Below, piece by piece: positions 1 through 13,590 of a stretch of DNA of 64,000 nt. Origin of the DNA: Bimastos eiseni (lineage: Eukaryota; Annelida; Clitellata; Crassiclitellata; Lumbricidae); NCBI GenBank assembly GCA_959347315.1, contig OY365806.1, positions 56,788,350 to 56,852,349 on the forward strand, given 5' to 3'. The notes under the pieces were generated by a model. It saw only the letters and a program-made list of their open reading frames with translations. It searched no databases and was not told the DNA's origin. A program made the translations under genes and the position numbers. Position 1 is the first letter of the stretch. Each line of letters starts with the position of its first letter.

Positions 1-1389
1 ATGGAAGGTGCATAGCCCAAAGATCCTGTTGTCGATTACCCAGCTATAGATAGTGCTCATAATTCTGCAGATAAGAGGCTTGATTGTATAATGTATACAT
101 GTATATAAGGTATGCCAACCATCCTCATTCTGTTGCATATATCAAGAAGATATAAGAAGAAAAAACTGCCAACAGAAGATATGAAGAAATTATGATTGGT
201 GATTTATGTTAAACTGGTGATACGCATCTGAAAATGAATCATTGAACGGTGTACGCTTCTTAATTGAAGAAAGATAATCAGTCATCACAAAGATTATAAG
301 CATGGCCTGTATACCTACAATAATTCTAAGAGAAATTATACACTTTTAGCTACATTGCATAATATCGCAGAATAGCATTTACTGCAATCCTAGGACCTCC
401 TCTCCTGTGTCTTTTCTCACCCGAAAACTGTATTCTTAAGCCATGCTGAAGTTTGAAGCGACTCAGTACTTTTAATTAAGGGGTCCTATGTAAATGTCCA
501 ACATGAATGAATTATATTGTATCAACAACAGTTTGATAGACAAGGTCTGGGAATTGAAGGATACATAATCAGACTGATATCTGCAACAAGTGCAGCTACA
601 TATGATAATTTAAATTTAATGATGGCACTGTTAAAAGTTGTCATATCTAATCTGAGCTTCATTGTTGTACAAAAAACATGAGAAAACACTGAACCGTTAA
701 TGATACTCATACAACTGTCTCGTTGACTTTTAACCAAGCTCTGTAGGCAAGGTAGTCTGTCTATCTGACTGTCTATCTCTTTAAGTCACTCTCTGTCTGT
801 CTGTCTGTTTGACTTTCTCTGTCTCTGTCTTTTTCTGTCTCTCTGTCTCTCTCTTTCTCTCTCTTGGCACTTCGCTGCCATGAGAAGATCCTTCTTTCTA
901 GCCCAAATAGGTTCGTCCACTTCAGTACCTGAGACAGGGTGAGCATTTCAAAGTGGTTTTAGTAGCTCCTAGAGTTTCTGTAGAGGGACTACAGCCGATG
1001 CATCCCAGAATTCTCAGCCACTTGTCATGTGACCTTGTGACATAAGTCTGTGTTTTCTGCTCTAGTTTCATCCTACTCTACGATGTCCACAGTCTTTTTC
1101 TACTAACTGAGATTTTTCTTGTCCTGTTTGGCTCTGAAAGGGTTTTAAAGGGTTCAGAGGTAAACGACTGATTACATACAAATAAGACAAAATGTGGTCA
1201 TGCTAAGAGCACGGCTGCAACTGGCTCAGATCTGAATATGCATAAATCTGTCATCAAGAAGATTTGCTTTTTAAACAAAGAAGCAGTGACCATAGACAAA
1301 ACCACAATAATTTTCAGAAACAATTTAAAAAATAGACCTTTATTAGAGCAAGTCTAAAGGTAAAAAATACACTAATGTGGCAAAACATA

Positions 1390-1422
<33 letters not shown>

Positions 1423-2530
1423 CATTCGTACATAACATTATCTATACAACTTAATACAAGCAATTCGCCCATATTTTTGCAACAGAATGAACTTTAAAAA
1501 GTTCAGTCAAACTCATTCAAGAAGCAAAGACAAAATACAAGATTCAGTTCAATGGAGACCCATCATTAAACCAAATGGATAGACTTTCAGGTCTTAGGTC
1601 AAGTAAGAACCAAAATTTAAAGGAGGCAGTCCAACTGAACTAAGTGGAACCGTTAGGGAAACTTAATAAAGCCATGGGTCAGAACAGAAGGGGCCAATAA
1701 ATTAGGTCAGCACCGGGTGCACAGCTGCTGACCCTATTAGACTAATCAGTTGTCCAGCCTGGTGTCCATTTAAAGTGGATCTTGAAAGGCACCTAAAGCT
1801 GACTTTTCCTTCAACCCAGATCAGTTGCCTTATCTCCTTCTCTTCACAACACCCCCAGCCATTACCCTGCTACCAATTTACTAATGGAAGATGAAGAAAG
1901 ACCAGAGAGCAATCAGCACAACCCCTTCACCAATCCCATTCTTTAGGATGCACTATTACTGAACCTTTCAACCCTGGTCAAAAATTCTTCTGCTCCATCC
2001 CCTTATACTCTGTTAGTCTGTTTTACAAAGTTTTATTATTCCTTGTGATTCTAATTAGAATTTCCTCAGTTAAATTAACTGAATACTTATTGAGCTGCAT
2101 AAAACAAATGCACAACTTCAAAATATAAATCATTGTGAAATTTACATGTTTAGAATTAGAATACTCCCTGATAGCCTACCAGCATATGTACATGTTGAAA
2201 GGTCCAATTACTGATGACATGAACTCATGTAATTAACCTAAATGCAACTGAATAATTTGAATTTCAGATAAAGATGGACAAAATTTTCAAGGTAAATTCT
2301 GCATTCTAAATTCTTAGCTTAAACTCATGTGCATAATTGTACAATACTGCACTATAGTTTAGAATATTGCTGCCGACGAAAATATTATTTTCCTACGCTA
2401 TGCTTATTTATTTAATTGAATTCACTCAAAGTGCCGCCCATGAAAAATTCCGAAACTTGCCGCCGTACGCCGTTGCCTAGTTCTCATACGCATAGATCCG
2501 GGCTAGACCATAGGATAAAATAAAACAGAG
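1..2530. other. Gene-poor DNA, no gene recognised
   Basis: No convincing coding exon, RNA gene or mobile-element end was recognised here. The stretch holds a degenerate TC/TCTG-rich tract at about 750-865 and a short (AT)n run at 1389-1417. The open frames are short and lack recognisable motifs. Confidence 0.5.
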
Positions 2531-2678
2531 CAGGGGCGGCGATCCCGGGGGTCAAGGAGACACGTCACCCTTCCCCTTTTGCAGAGAAGGAACACATTAT
2601 ACGTGTGTCTCCCCACCCACATATCCTACCCCTCTCAATGGATGTCCCCCCACCTGTCAAACCAGATCGCAGCCTCTG
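2531..2678. mobile_element. hAT-type MITE (degenerate ends)
   Basis: A 148-bp non-autonomous DNA transposon. The left end reads CAGGGGCGGCGATCC and the reverse complement of the right end reads CAGAGGCTGCGATCT, about 11 of 15 matching. Ends beginning CAGRG are usual for the hAT superfamily. The flanking 8-mers (aaacagag and acacccag) match at only 5 of 8 positions, so the target duplication has decayed or the boundary is slightly off. It has no coding capacity and lies 98 bp from a second hAT MITE. Confidence 0.5.
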
Positions 2679-2776
2679 ACACCCAGCTACTTTGAGTAAA
2701 AGACTTGCTCAAAAGACCTACACATTGGTGACTGTCTCAAATTCTCAATGGAGTCTCAAACCTGCACTCTCCTCAT

Positions 2777-3024
2777 CAGAGGTGTAACAAGGTTTTGAAA
2801 AGTGGGGGGCATAATTAATGAAATATTGTGCAAAGCTCTCCATCTTTTTAATTTTGGCCCCCAGAAATTTGAAAAATGGGGGGCACTAATTATCTTAACA
2901 AAAAGTCATCTTAAAAAGCCATTGGAGAAACATAAAAAGAACCGATTTGGGGACACTGAGCACTAAAACTGGGGGGGGGGGAACTGGGGGCGGTGCCCCC
3001 TGCCCTCCGCTTGTTACACCCCTG
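2777..3024. mobile_element. hAT-type MITE with exact 8-bp TSD
   Basis: A 248-bp non-autonomous element with 15-bp inverted ends: CAGAGGTGTAACAAG on the left and the reverse complement of CTTGTTACACCCCTG on the right, one mismatch. It is flanked by exact 8-bp direct repeats CTCCTCAT (2769-2776 and 3025-3032), the hAT signature. The interior is G-rich and non-coding. Mobilisation in trans by a hAT transposase is inferred from the ends. Confidence 0.85.
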
Positions 3025-3520
3025 CTCCTCATACAAGTCGAGTGCTCTAAACAAAGAGCTAACATGCCCAATTGACCATGTGTGTGCATTACTGTAAAAC
3101 TTTTAATAATTATAAGAATATAAAACATTAATTGCAGCAATTTTTGCCACATCTTAGCAATTATAGTTATCATTGTCGTGTATTATTCGTGTTGTCTATT
3201 TGCTATGTGTATTGTTGACAATATTTCTGTTGAAACTTCATGACCCTTGCAGTTGACAAATCATACATGTCTTTACTACATTGGAAAAACTAACATTACA
3301 TGCTGCTGCTGATTTTCTGAAGTTATGATGTATACCTCAGACACTTTGCATGCATGAAACAGTATTGTATAAGTAATGATGAACTCTGATGATGATAACA
3401 ATGATGACCACAACAACGATGATGGTGTTTGAAGATGATGATGGCAAACTTCAGATAAAGGATGATGAAGAAAATCATTGTGAGAAACACCAACTCAACT
3501 GTATCCTGCATTTCATGCCC

Positions 3521-3572
3521 TCTCTCACTCTCTCACTCTCTCACTCTCTCACTCTCTCACTCTCTCACTCTC

Positions 3573-3613
<41 letters not shown>
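3521..3613. repeat. (TCTCAC)n/(TC)n microsatellite
   Basis: Hexanucleotide TCTCAC repeats grade into a plain TC dinucleotide run. A GAT-rich stretch (about 3388-3470) lies just upstream. The long frames through this tract are repeat translation, not genes. Confidence 0.9.
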
Positions 3614-3616
<3 letters not shown>

Positions 3617-4079
3617 GTTTATTACAATACATTACAACTAGGCATTTGTAACGTGCTTTGACAAGACAAGTCTTGCACAAAAGCGCACTGCGCTGCATTC
3701 TTAGTCATAGATTACAGATTATTCTTTAGATACAATCTAGAAGACCTTCAACACCCTCTTCTGTCGCCACGTATTACAACTGCTCAAAAGTAAACTCAAT
3801 GTAGGCAATATCATCAAATTGAACGCTCACTAAAACGCTTTGAGGCAGAAAGACTGAGACATATTATAAGAAGTGAGACACTGACCGAAGAGAAAATGAT
3901 AGATAGCGAAAACACAAGAATCGAACTGGAGAAAGTATACTAAACGGAGACCTACCGCTTGTCTTTCATGTGCGAAAGGTCGTCTTGTCTCTGAAGACCA
4001 TATTCTAAATCATAGTTGATGGAGGAACGGACGGATGGGAGCCTTGGGATCCACCCCCACACACCGATGCTCCCTCTCT

Positions 4080-4740
4080 CTCTCTCCCGCTCTTCCTCTC
4101 AGCTGTCCTAGTCACTCCGGAGAGTTTCGCTGCAAGCACAGCCCTGCGTTTAGCTCATTCAGACCGTCGCAGTCGCTGTTCTGGCCCAACTAACCCTCGA
4201 CGTCGTTTCAGAATGCAGTACCCCCTTCTCAACATGGGCCCTCACCACAGTTTTCTTCCGACCGTTGTTGTTTCTGGACCGGGGCAAAGTTCGTTACCTC
4301 CGTCGCAGGGTAACCGAGCGCTTTAACAACGAGGCAACTCCTTAGTGGCGCCGGCCGGCATTGGAGCAATATTCCCTGCTCGTCGGCGCCTTCTCGGCCA
4401 CGCAATGCCCTTGCCTGTGGCCTGCCTGGCTGTCCGACTGGTTACCCGTCAGTCAGTTAGTGAGTCGGGCGAACCACCTCTCCTGGTAGGTCGCAGCGCC
4501 GTACCTGACTGTACAAAACTCCCCTGAAAACTTCTACCTGGCTGTAGAGCGCGTTGTAGAGCGCGTTGGGTCGGGGGACGGGGTAGCGGTGTGCTATCTC
4601 CTCGCTGGCATCTTCATCCGGCCGCCGAACTGCCGACGCTCAGCAGCCCATTTGGCTCTCATTTATCAGCATGTCAGCAAAGGTCTCCGGTCTTGCAAGA
4701 CGCCAAGAAGTTAAGCTGACTCCCCTTCAGTTGGATGCTT
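4080..4740. promoter_or_regulatory. CpG-rich stretch, possible promoter or 5' exon
   Basis: Compared with its AT-rich surroundings this stretch is rich in G+C and in CG dinucleotides (for example around 4180-4470 and 4545-4650). Such islands often mark promoters or first exons in animal genomes. I see no exon with recognisable protein similarity and no TATA box, so the regulatory label is inference. It could also be part of an unrecognised repeat. Confidence 0.25.
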
Positions 4741-5504
4741 CCATAAAACGTTGCGTGAACGGAGCATGGACGAGTCCGTCTGGCTTTTAAGGGGCGTTCA
4801 GGTCTCCAGGAATCAGATGGAGCAGTGTGAAAGTTTTAATATTGGGATGGGTCTAGCAAGAGGACAGGCAGCGACCTCTCTCGACGTAAACAGAATAAAC
4901 CGACACGCTAAGGGGTCTGGAAGCGACCATAAACACCAACCAACGCCACCACCACCCCCGGGGTAGAGGGACGACTCACGCCAGCTGAACGACACGCTAT
5001 GTCCTCAGCAGTCCTCCCAGGCAAGAAGTTCTTTATTCCAACAGAGGGGTATGGCAGCCGTCATATTGCTGTCCACTTTTGAGTTTGAGGCTCCCAGCAG
5101 ATGTCTACTGTGGCCTACAGTGACTCATTCAGTAGAATGACCCAGTCTACACTCGATACTGGAATCTTGTAAAAAGCCGCTACACAGTGTATATACAAAA
5201 CTGCAATAGGCCTACAGAGCTTTATCTTTGCAGTTTTTGCTCATAGGCCTAGTTGCTGATTATGGTTAGGCCTAATATTATGTAACTTTAATTTACATAT
5301 TTAGGTCAGTTACATTAGCAGTTTAGAGGCAGATAATTTTTTTAGCGGATCTTGTTGGTATACAGACCAAACTTCACCAAAGTAGGCCTAGATTTTATCA
5401 TTTGTCTTCATACTTGAAGCAAAATGGGAAAGAAATTTGTCCACGTTCAATGTACAAGTGGATGTGATTCCGAACGAAAAACTCTGTGGATCAGACAATC
5501 GCCA

Positions 5505-5613
5505 TACACAATGGGTTATTAACACACAATGGGTTATTAATACACAATGGGTTATTAATACACAATGGGTTATTAATACACAATGGGTTATTAATACACA
5601 ATGGGTTATTAAT
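5505..5613. repeat. 18-bp minisatellite, six copies
   Basis: Six nearly perfect head-to-tail copies of an 18-bp unit (TACACAATGGGTTATTAA). Eighteen is a multiple of three, so frames stay open on both strands and give artefactual repetitive peptides. Confidence 0.95.
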
Positions 5614-5765
5614 GGCTGATGTCCCAGGAATGAGGAAGATCTTTGCTGAAATGTGAATAGGAGCTAAAGAATTCCAATCAACAAGTACTTCAGTTCTGAG
5701 TTCCTTACATTTCAGAGAAATTGATTTGCAAAAATGCTGCCAAGACAAGAATTCTAAGAGATAAA

Positions 5766-5840
5766 ACTGACTGACTGACTGACTGACTGACTGACTGACT
5801 GACTGACTGACTGACTGACTGACTGACTGACTGACTGACT
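5766..5840. repeat. (ACTG)n microsatellite
   Basis: About 75 bp of uninterrupted ACTG repeats directly joined to the long GTGA array that follows. The two motifs differ by one base, so one array may have arisen from the other by slippage after a point change. Confidence 0.95.
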
Positions 5841-6424
5841 GTGAGTGAGTGAGTGAGTGAGTGAGTGAGTGAGTGAGTGAGTGAGTGAGTGAGTGAGTGA
5901 GTGAGTGAGTGAGTGAGTGAGTGAGTGAGTGAGTGAGTGAGTGAGTGAGTGAGTGAGTGAGTGAGTGAGTGAGTGAGTGAGTGAGTGAGTGAGTGAGTGA
6001 GTGAGTGAGTGAGTGAGTGAGTGAGTGAGTGAGTGAGTGAGTGAGTGAGTGAGTGAGTGAGTGAGTGAGTGAGTGAGTGAGTGAGTGAGTGAGTGAGTGA
6101 GTGAGTGAGTGAGTGAGTGAGTGAGTGAGTGAGTGAGTGAGTGAGTGAGTGAGTGAGTGAGTGAGTGAGTGAGTGAGTGAGTGAGTGAGTGAGTGAGTGA
6201 GTGAGTGAGTGAGTGAGTGAGTGAGTGAGTGAGTGAGTGAGTGAGTGAGTGAGTGAGTGAGTGAGTGAGTGAGTGAGTGAGTGAGTGAGTGAGTGAGTGA
6301 GTGAGTGAGTGAGTGAGTGAGTGAGTGAGTGAGTGAGTGAGTGAGTGAGTGAGTGAGTGAGTGAGTGAGTGAGTGAGTGAGTGAGTGAGTGAGTGAGTGA
6401 GTGAGTGAGTGAGTGAGTGAGTGA
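5841..6424. repeat. (GTGA)146 perfect tetranucleotide array
   Basis: 584 bp of GTGA repeats with no interruption that I can see. The reverse strand gives a long artefactual open frame of Ser-Leu-Thr-His repeats. Degenerate relatives of the same motif family continue to about 6560, for example TTACTTACTTACTTAC. Confidence 0.97.
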
Positions 6425-6654
6425 GCTGGTGACTGTTGGACGGACAGACAAACAGACTGACTGGCTGTCTGGCTGATTGATTGACTGACTGACTGACTTG
6501 CCGGCCGACCGGCTGACTTACTTACTTACTTACTTTCTTACTGACTGACTGACGTGCTGACTGGCTGGCTGATTTATAGTGTTTTCAAAATTGGGCATCA
6601 GAAAGATGGGAGGATCCCAAACTCGTGCCATCCTAGAGGTATCGAAAGCAAACA

Positions 6655-6770
6655 GAGAGAGAAAGAGAGACAGACAGACAGACAGACTGAAGCAGACAGA
6701 GACAGAGACAGAGGGAGAGGGAGAGGGAGATAGAGAAAGAGAGAGAGAAGAGAGAGAAAAGAAGAAGGAT
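6655..6770. repeat. Purine-rich GA/CAGA low-complexity tract
   Basis: A mixture of AGAGAG, CAGACAGA and GGGAGA blocks. No gene. Confidence 0.85.
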
Positions 6771-7222
6771 CCACCAAGGTGAGTTCAAGAAAAGCTAGAA
6801 AACTATATGAGGGAGAGATAAGACATTCCCCGCCGATTTATTTAAAGGGGAGGAGGAACTGGTCGATCACTATCGCCACGCTACGCAATTATGATGATGA
6901 CTTCTGTTTATAATATATGTACTTTACATTGGTGTATGTGTAATGTCGGAAAGATTGTTGCTCATTACTTGCCCGTCAACTTATTATTCGGGCACCTATC
7001 TGAAGAACAACATCCCTGTTGTTAGCTGCAAGTGTCGTTTCCTCATGTCTCTTCAGAGGGGGCGATCACGTGATGTTCTTTCTAGTTAGCGTACAAACCA
7101 ATAACGCAGTCGTCTCTAGACTTTTGTGTGTTATTTTTCTTTGTTTATTATTAAGCTTTTCATTTAAAATGTATTTACTTAAATCGATCTTATTTAATAT
7201 AGATTTTGTCATCATTTTGCTA

Positions 7223-8979
<1,757 letters not shown>

Positions 8980-9059
8980 GTACGTACTGTCAACCTAAAC
9001 ACATAAATCTCAATCCTTGTAATCGTAATCGTAATCTCCAAACTTCTAAAGCATCACTT

Positions 9060-9735
9060 GAAAACCTAGCGCAGGGCACCAGCTTATCACGAGCGCTACG
9101 TCAAATCAGAAGGGTTGTCCAGAGGGTAGTCCATGGGAAGCCAGAGTCCGGTTTCAAGAAGGTCAGCAAAGAGACAGAGCAACTGTTATGGAGGGTGTCG
9201 TTTTGGTCGGAGATTAACAGATGGATTGTCAAGTAAGAAGTCTGGATAAGAGTTCTTGGAGAGGCGAGTCTTGAGTTATGAATAGAAGGCCCGGGGAACT
9301 TGAGACAGATGATGTTGGATGACGGACAGTGCTGGTGGAGGAACCGAGAAAGTACGGAATTCAGGAGGCAGATCGTTACAGAGACGTGATGCGGCGTTGG
9401 ATATGGCTCGGTTAGAGAACTTAAGATGAGAGGTGACTGGGGGTCGAACAAGCGTGAGACAGGATGACGATCGGGTAGAGCAGGCTGGCTGTATATAAGC
9501 TTATGTTGAAGAGTTCGCGGAGGTATTTTTGGCTGTGAATATTGTAGGCCTATGGAATTGTAAGTAGTAAAATGCGCTCTGGGATTTTCAGCCAGTGGAG
9601 TGATAATGAGGATTGGAAGTGATGTGATGATGCCTGGGTGTTCTGGTGACGTCTCTTTGTCATTCTTCGTTTCCAGTCCCTTCCTCGAGAGCGGATTCCT
9701 CTCGCAGTCGATGACGTCTCTATCGAACATGACTC
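9060..9735 (-). pseudogene. LINE 3'-end remnant (C-terminal RT tail)
   Basis: On the minus strand the interrupted translation resembles the carboxy-terminal tail of CR1/L2-like non-LTR retrotransposon proteins: an Asn-Asp-Leu-Pro-Pro-Glu-Phe-Arg segment, where the family has WNxLPxELR, followed about 40 residues later by a Leu-Lys-Thr-Arg-Leu segment, where it has xLKTxLF. The same layout recurs at 41530-41960, and both begin with a similar stretch (CCAGCTTAT near 9080 and 41550). Frameshifts and stops show decay. The clade is a guess because the RT core is absent. Confidence 0.5.
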
Positions 9736-10006
9736 CTTCCGATAGTGAATTCCAACTTTCGATTTCGCCCCCCTTTCTTTATTCGTATTCCTGCATCCTT
9801 TGGTCGCTGTTTCTTGCATAGGTTTCGCCTTATCTGTTACCTCCCTGCGTGGCCCTGTCCTCTTTCATTAGTATTTCACATCCGTTCTCTCCATCTCTCT
9901 CAGCCTGGCATTCGCTCTTGCATCAGATGTGGAGAGGTCCACAGTGTTGATGAATCATCTGTCAGCGCCTCTGTCTGTTTTCAGTCAGGCTGCATTGATG
10001 CATAGG

Positions 10007-10100
<94 letters not shown>

Positions 10101-10118
10101 CACATATATATATATATA
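10007..10118. repeat. (TC)n(TA)n compound microsatellite
   Basis: About 50 bp of TC repeats followed by about 60 bp of imperfect TA repeats. It lies just before the 352-bp tandem duplication. Confidence 0.9.
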
Positions 10119-10148
10119 ATGCATTAATTTGCGCTTTCTTGTTGTGTA

Positions 10149-10852
10149 CATGTATAATGTTCAACCCTATGTCTGTAATAGTGTTAGTACACTAATTCGC
10201 TTTAGGTCAGACAACGCTATGTAAAACACATTATAGCATACGCTGTTCATATCGGCCTATAGAGTATAGACATATGTAAGTTAACTATATCATCGTCGCC
10301 GTCCTCCTCGACGTCTTCATCATTATCGTCATTATCTTCATAATCCAGCTCAACTATCCTAGGAGGCTAGAACGAACAACTAAATGACATTTAAGGAATC
10401 GATCAACTTTACCTCGTCACTATTGACATTTCTAGATCAGAATTAGCCTTCATGCTAAAGAGTCCCCATTTTCCTCGACTCTCTCTCAGAGAGAGCAGGA
10501 CATGTATAATGTTCAACCCTATGTCTGTAATAGTGTTAGTACACTAATTCGCTTTAGGTCAGACAACGCTATGTAAAACACATTATAGCATACGCTGTTC
10601 ATATCGGCCTATAGAGTATAGACATATGTAAGTTAACTATATCATCGTCGCCGTCCTCCTCGACGTCTTCATCATTATCGTCATTATCTTCATAATCCAG
10701 CTCAACTATCCTAGGAGGCTAGAACGAACAACTAAATGACATTTAAGGAATCGATCAACTTTACCTCGTCACTATTGACATTTCTAGATCAGAATTAGCC
10801 TTCATGCTAAAGAGTCCCCATTTTCCTCGACTCTCTCTCAGAGAGAGCAGGA
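10149..10852. repeat. Perfect 352-bp tandem duplication
   Basis: Positions 10149-10500 and 10501-10852 are head-to-tail copies of the same 352-bp sequence. I find no difference between them by eye. The unit is not coding. It contains a GTCGCCGTCCTCCTCGACG stretch and ends in a short CTCTCTCAGAGAGAG palindrome. It is either a very recent duplication or an assembly artefact. Confidence 0.9.
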
Positions 10853-11653
10853 CCGTGTCAGCAGGCCAACCTACCCCTCTGTTTTGGCTTGCTAGTAGGA
10901 AATATATAGCTCCGGTAGCAGGTGGCCTATAGGCCTAATTGTAATCTACTTTGTTGAGGCCTCGTCTCAGATCGCTTCTTAAATCTTCATGCTAGAGATT
11001 ATTTCTTCTTTATTCAGAAGAAGTTATTTGAGTTCAATGGAAGGCGAATCCGAGCCGATGTTGATGATGACCATGATGATGGTAACTAACGTTGATGACG
11101 AAGACGACGCCAAATTATGTAATATTGTAACCTACTCTTATGTAAAACGAAGACTTACTGGTCATTTATCTGGATGATTGTTGTAGGCCTGCGTTCTCGA
11201 TCAGGCTCTGAAATTAACCAAAAGCCGTCCGAGTTCTGACATGACATGTACTTTGTCATCAGACGTGGATGGAGAAGCCTTGAGCCTATAGATGTCAGCT
11301 GTTCAGCTGGATCCGAAGCGAACCTAAGGCTGTCGCAATTTTAGAAAATAGTAGAAAGTAGTTGACTTGTTGTATGTGACTCATCCACCACTATGGTCTT
11401 GAAGTGTAGTAAGCCAATATGATCACACAATTCTAAGCAAATAATAGGGACTACAGAAATTAAATGGCAGTGTTGGACAGTGGAGCAACAGAAGCATTTA
11501 GGTCGGCTTAGTTATTTCTACCATTCTACGAATTTGTTTCATCACTCTTAGGGAAATTGAACTCGACCGAGGGGTGTGAAAGAAGTGGACTCGACGGCAG
11601 AGATCGAATGCGGCGACGACCCAAGCCCACTTCACTTCGTATCTGTATGTTGG

Positions 11654-12001
11654 TCATTGCCGTCGATCGCTATTGTTGCGTCGTAAAACGGATGCTTTCA
11701 AGAAATTCAGATGTTCGGATAAGACCGACAAACGGCACTGGGATGATTGGTTGCTCGTCTTTTTAATGTCGAACTTGTTGTCTGAACAGCCCCTATGTCG
11801 CCCACATGTAGGCCTACTGACGACCTTTCCGTCCATGTTCTGACGACTTGAAGCGATCCGCCGAGGGAAGACAGAGAGCAAGACATCACGCACATAATAA
11901 GTGACATGGTCGAATCTTGGGGTGCCATCAATAACAATAAGGCGAGACGCCGTGCGCTTTGACCGATTCAACCACCCAAACCGAGACCACCGGAGACCCA
12001 C
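11654..12001 (-). pseudogene. Possible LINE RT-tail remnant
   Basis: The minus-strand translation contains Ser-Arg-Leu-Ile followed by Arg-Phe-Asp-His-Val-Thr and Val-Arg-Asp-Val-Leu. This resembles the segment of CR1/L2-like RTs just before the LHWLP motif, and the better-preserved copy near 45800. The conserved HWLP itself is not intact. I see no flanking element ends. Decayed repeat rather than host gene is the best reading. Confidence 0.35.
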
Positions 12002-12402
12002 ATTAGGCCTATAGACGGAGGATATGTTACAATAATCCAGACCGGAAACATCAAGGGACGGTATAATTATTAAGGCAGCTGTAGGGAGTTAATGAACGGA
12101 ATACGCTGACTCAGTTGGTAATAACAACCGCGGCATAGCAGGATGATATGCATCATCATCGTGAACCACTACAGGCTCACAGGCAAGGCGGGAATTTGCG
12201 TTTGCGGCATATCGTCGTTGCTGGCACTGTCGGCAGGTGGTGCTTTTCTTGACAGGGAAAGCATGCGTCTGTCGCATGACTTATCATTGCCAATGCTCAC
12301 AAGGACTCCAAATGCAATACAATAATCATAATTATACACGAACTTAATTATAATGCAATTGCAATAAATACCCATAATGTCAACCCGTGTGTAAAACTTC
12401 TA

Positions 12403-13590
12403 CAGGGTGGGCCAATAAAGCGCATCCATACGGTTATTTGCTAATATTTCGGCCAAAAGTTGGAAATATCAAATGAAATTTTACAGGCTCAAACCGATTC
12501 ATATTTGCATATAACAGCCAAAATTGATTAAATTATTTTAAACAGAGCAAAAGTTATGTTCCTTTTAATGAGTGAGTGCAAGCACCGATTTTTGATGGTT
12601 AGAAAACATTTAACGCCGCAAAAAGTTATAAAAAGCAAATTCATGAAGTCACATTTTAAGTAGTTGTAATAAAACACACTTCATAATTATTATTATTATT
12701 ATTGAGAAAAGAAACTGGAAATTATCGCACATGGAAGTCACTTCGACGTCATCTAGCAAGCATTCGATTAAATTGGTGAATAAAGATATTTTGAGATTAA
12801 TCATTTTATGATAGCATTTGTAACAAAATAAACATGGGCAAGGTGTCCATGACAGATGAATGCGTATACAGACACTTCATGAATCATGAGCATGATCTTG
12901 GAGCCAAAGCTATAATCAAAGCTCACTCTGAAATCACTGGAGCTGAGCACTTATAAAGTATGCGGATGCGTTGATGATACGGGGTAGGCTGTGAAACGTC
13001 GTAAGGGCAGCGGAAGGCAGAGACTTTCCGCACCCGAACAAATATCGAGCATGTTGACGAACTTATTTGCTCACAGAAGAGCAACATCAAAAATCAACAC
13101 AGTACTCCGCAAATTTCTGCAGAGTTGAACAGCAGCCGCACGTCTGTTAGAAGAATTGCCAAAGAAGATCTGAACCTCACCGCTTTTCGTCATGTCCATG
13201 GACAAGTTATCGCCGATGCAATGGCCCCCAACCAGGTCATCAAAACTTGCAAAATAGACTCAGAATCTCAGAATATGTGTGGCTACTGGTGGCAGACACA
13301 TTGTACACAGGATGTGAAACAATATGGTGTTTGTTTTATAACAATTACTTGAGATGTGACCTCACAAAATAGTTTTTTTTAAACTTTTTGCTGCGTTGAA
13401 TGTTTTTTGACCATCAAAAAACCATGATATAACTTTTTTTCTGTTTTAAATATTTCAGTACATTTTGGCAGCTATATATATGTAAATATGAAATATCTTT
13501 GCGCCTGTAAACTTTCATTTATTAAGGCTTACTATTGGCCGAAATATTGGCAAAAAGACTGAGGGTTTACTTTTTAATGGCCCATTCCTG
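12403..13590 (+). mobile_element. Decayed mariner/Tc1-type transposon
   Basis: The element is flanked by TA on both sides. Its ends CAGGGTGGGCCAATAAA and (reverse complement of the right end) CAGGAATGGGCCATTAAAA match, and the similarity continues inward for about 200 bp (shared AATATTTCGGCCAA), so the inverted repeats are long. Remnants of a plus-strand transposase are visible at about 13040-13260: a SerxxThrxxxArgLys-type helix-turn-helix region, then Ser-Val-Arg-Arg-Ile and Asp-Leu-Asn-Leu-Thr-Ala-Phe-Arg, as in invertebrate mariner transposases. The catalytic Asp motifs are not recognisable and the reading frame is broken, so it cannot be autonomous. Confidence 0.75.

Noticed and set aside
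5705..6451. 248-residue Ser-Leu-Thr-His frame
   Set aside because: Artefact of the GTGA array.
9550..10195. Plus-strand frames near 9600-10195
   Set aside because: They run opposite to a LINE remnant or into TC/TA microsatellites and show no protein motif.
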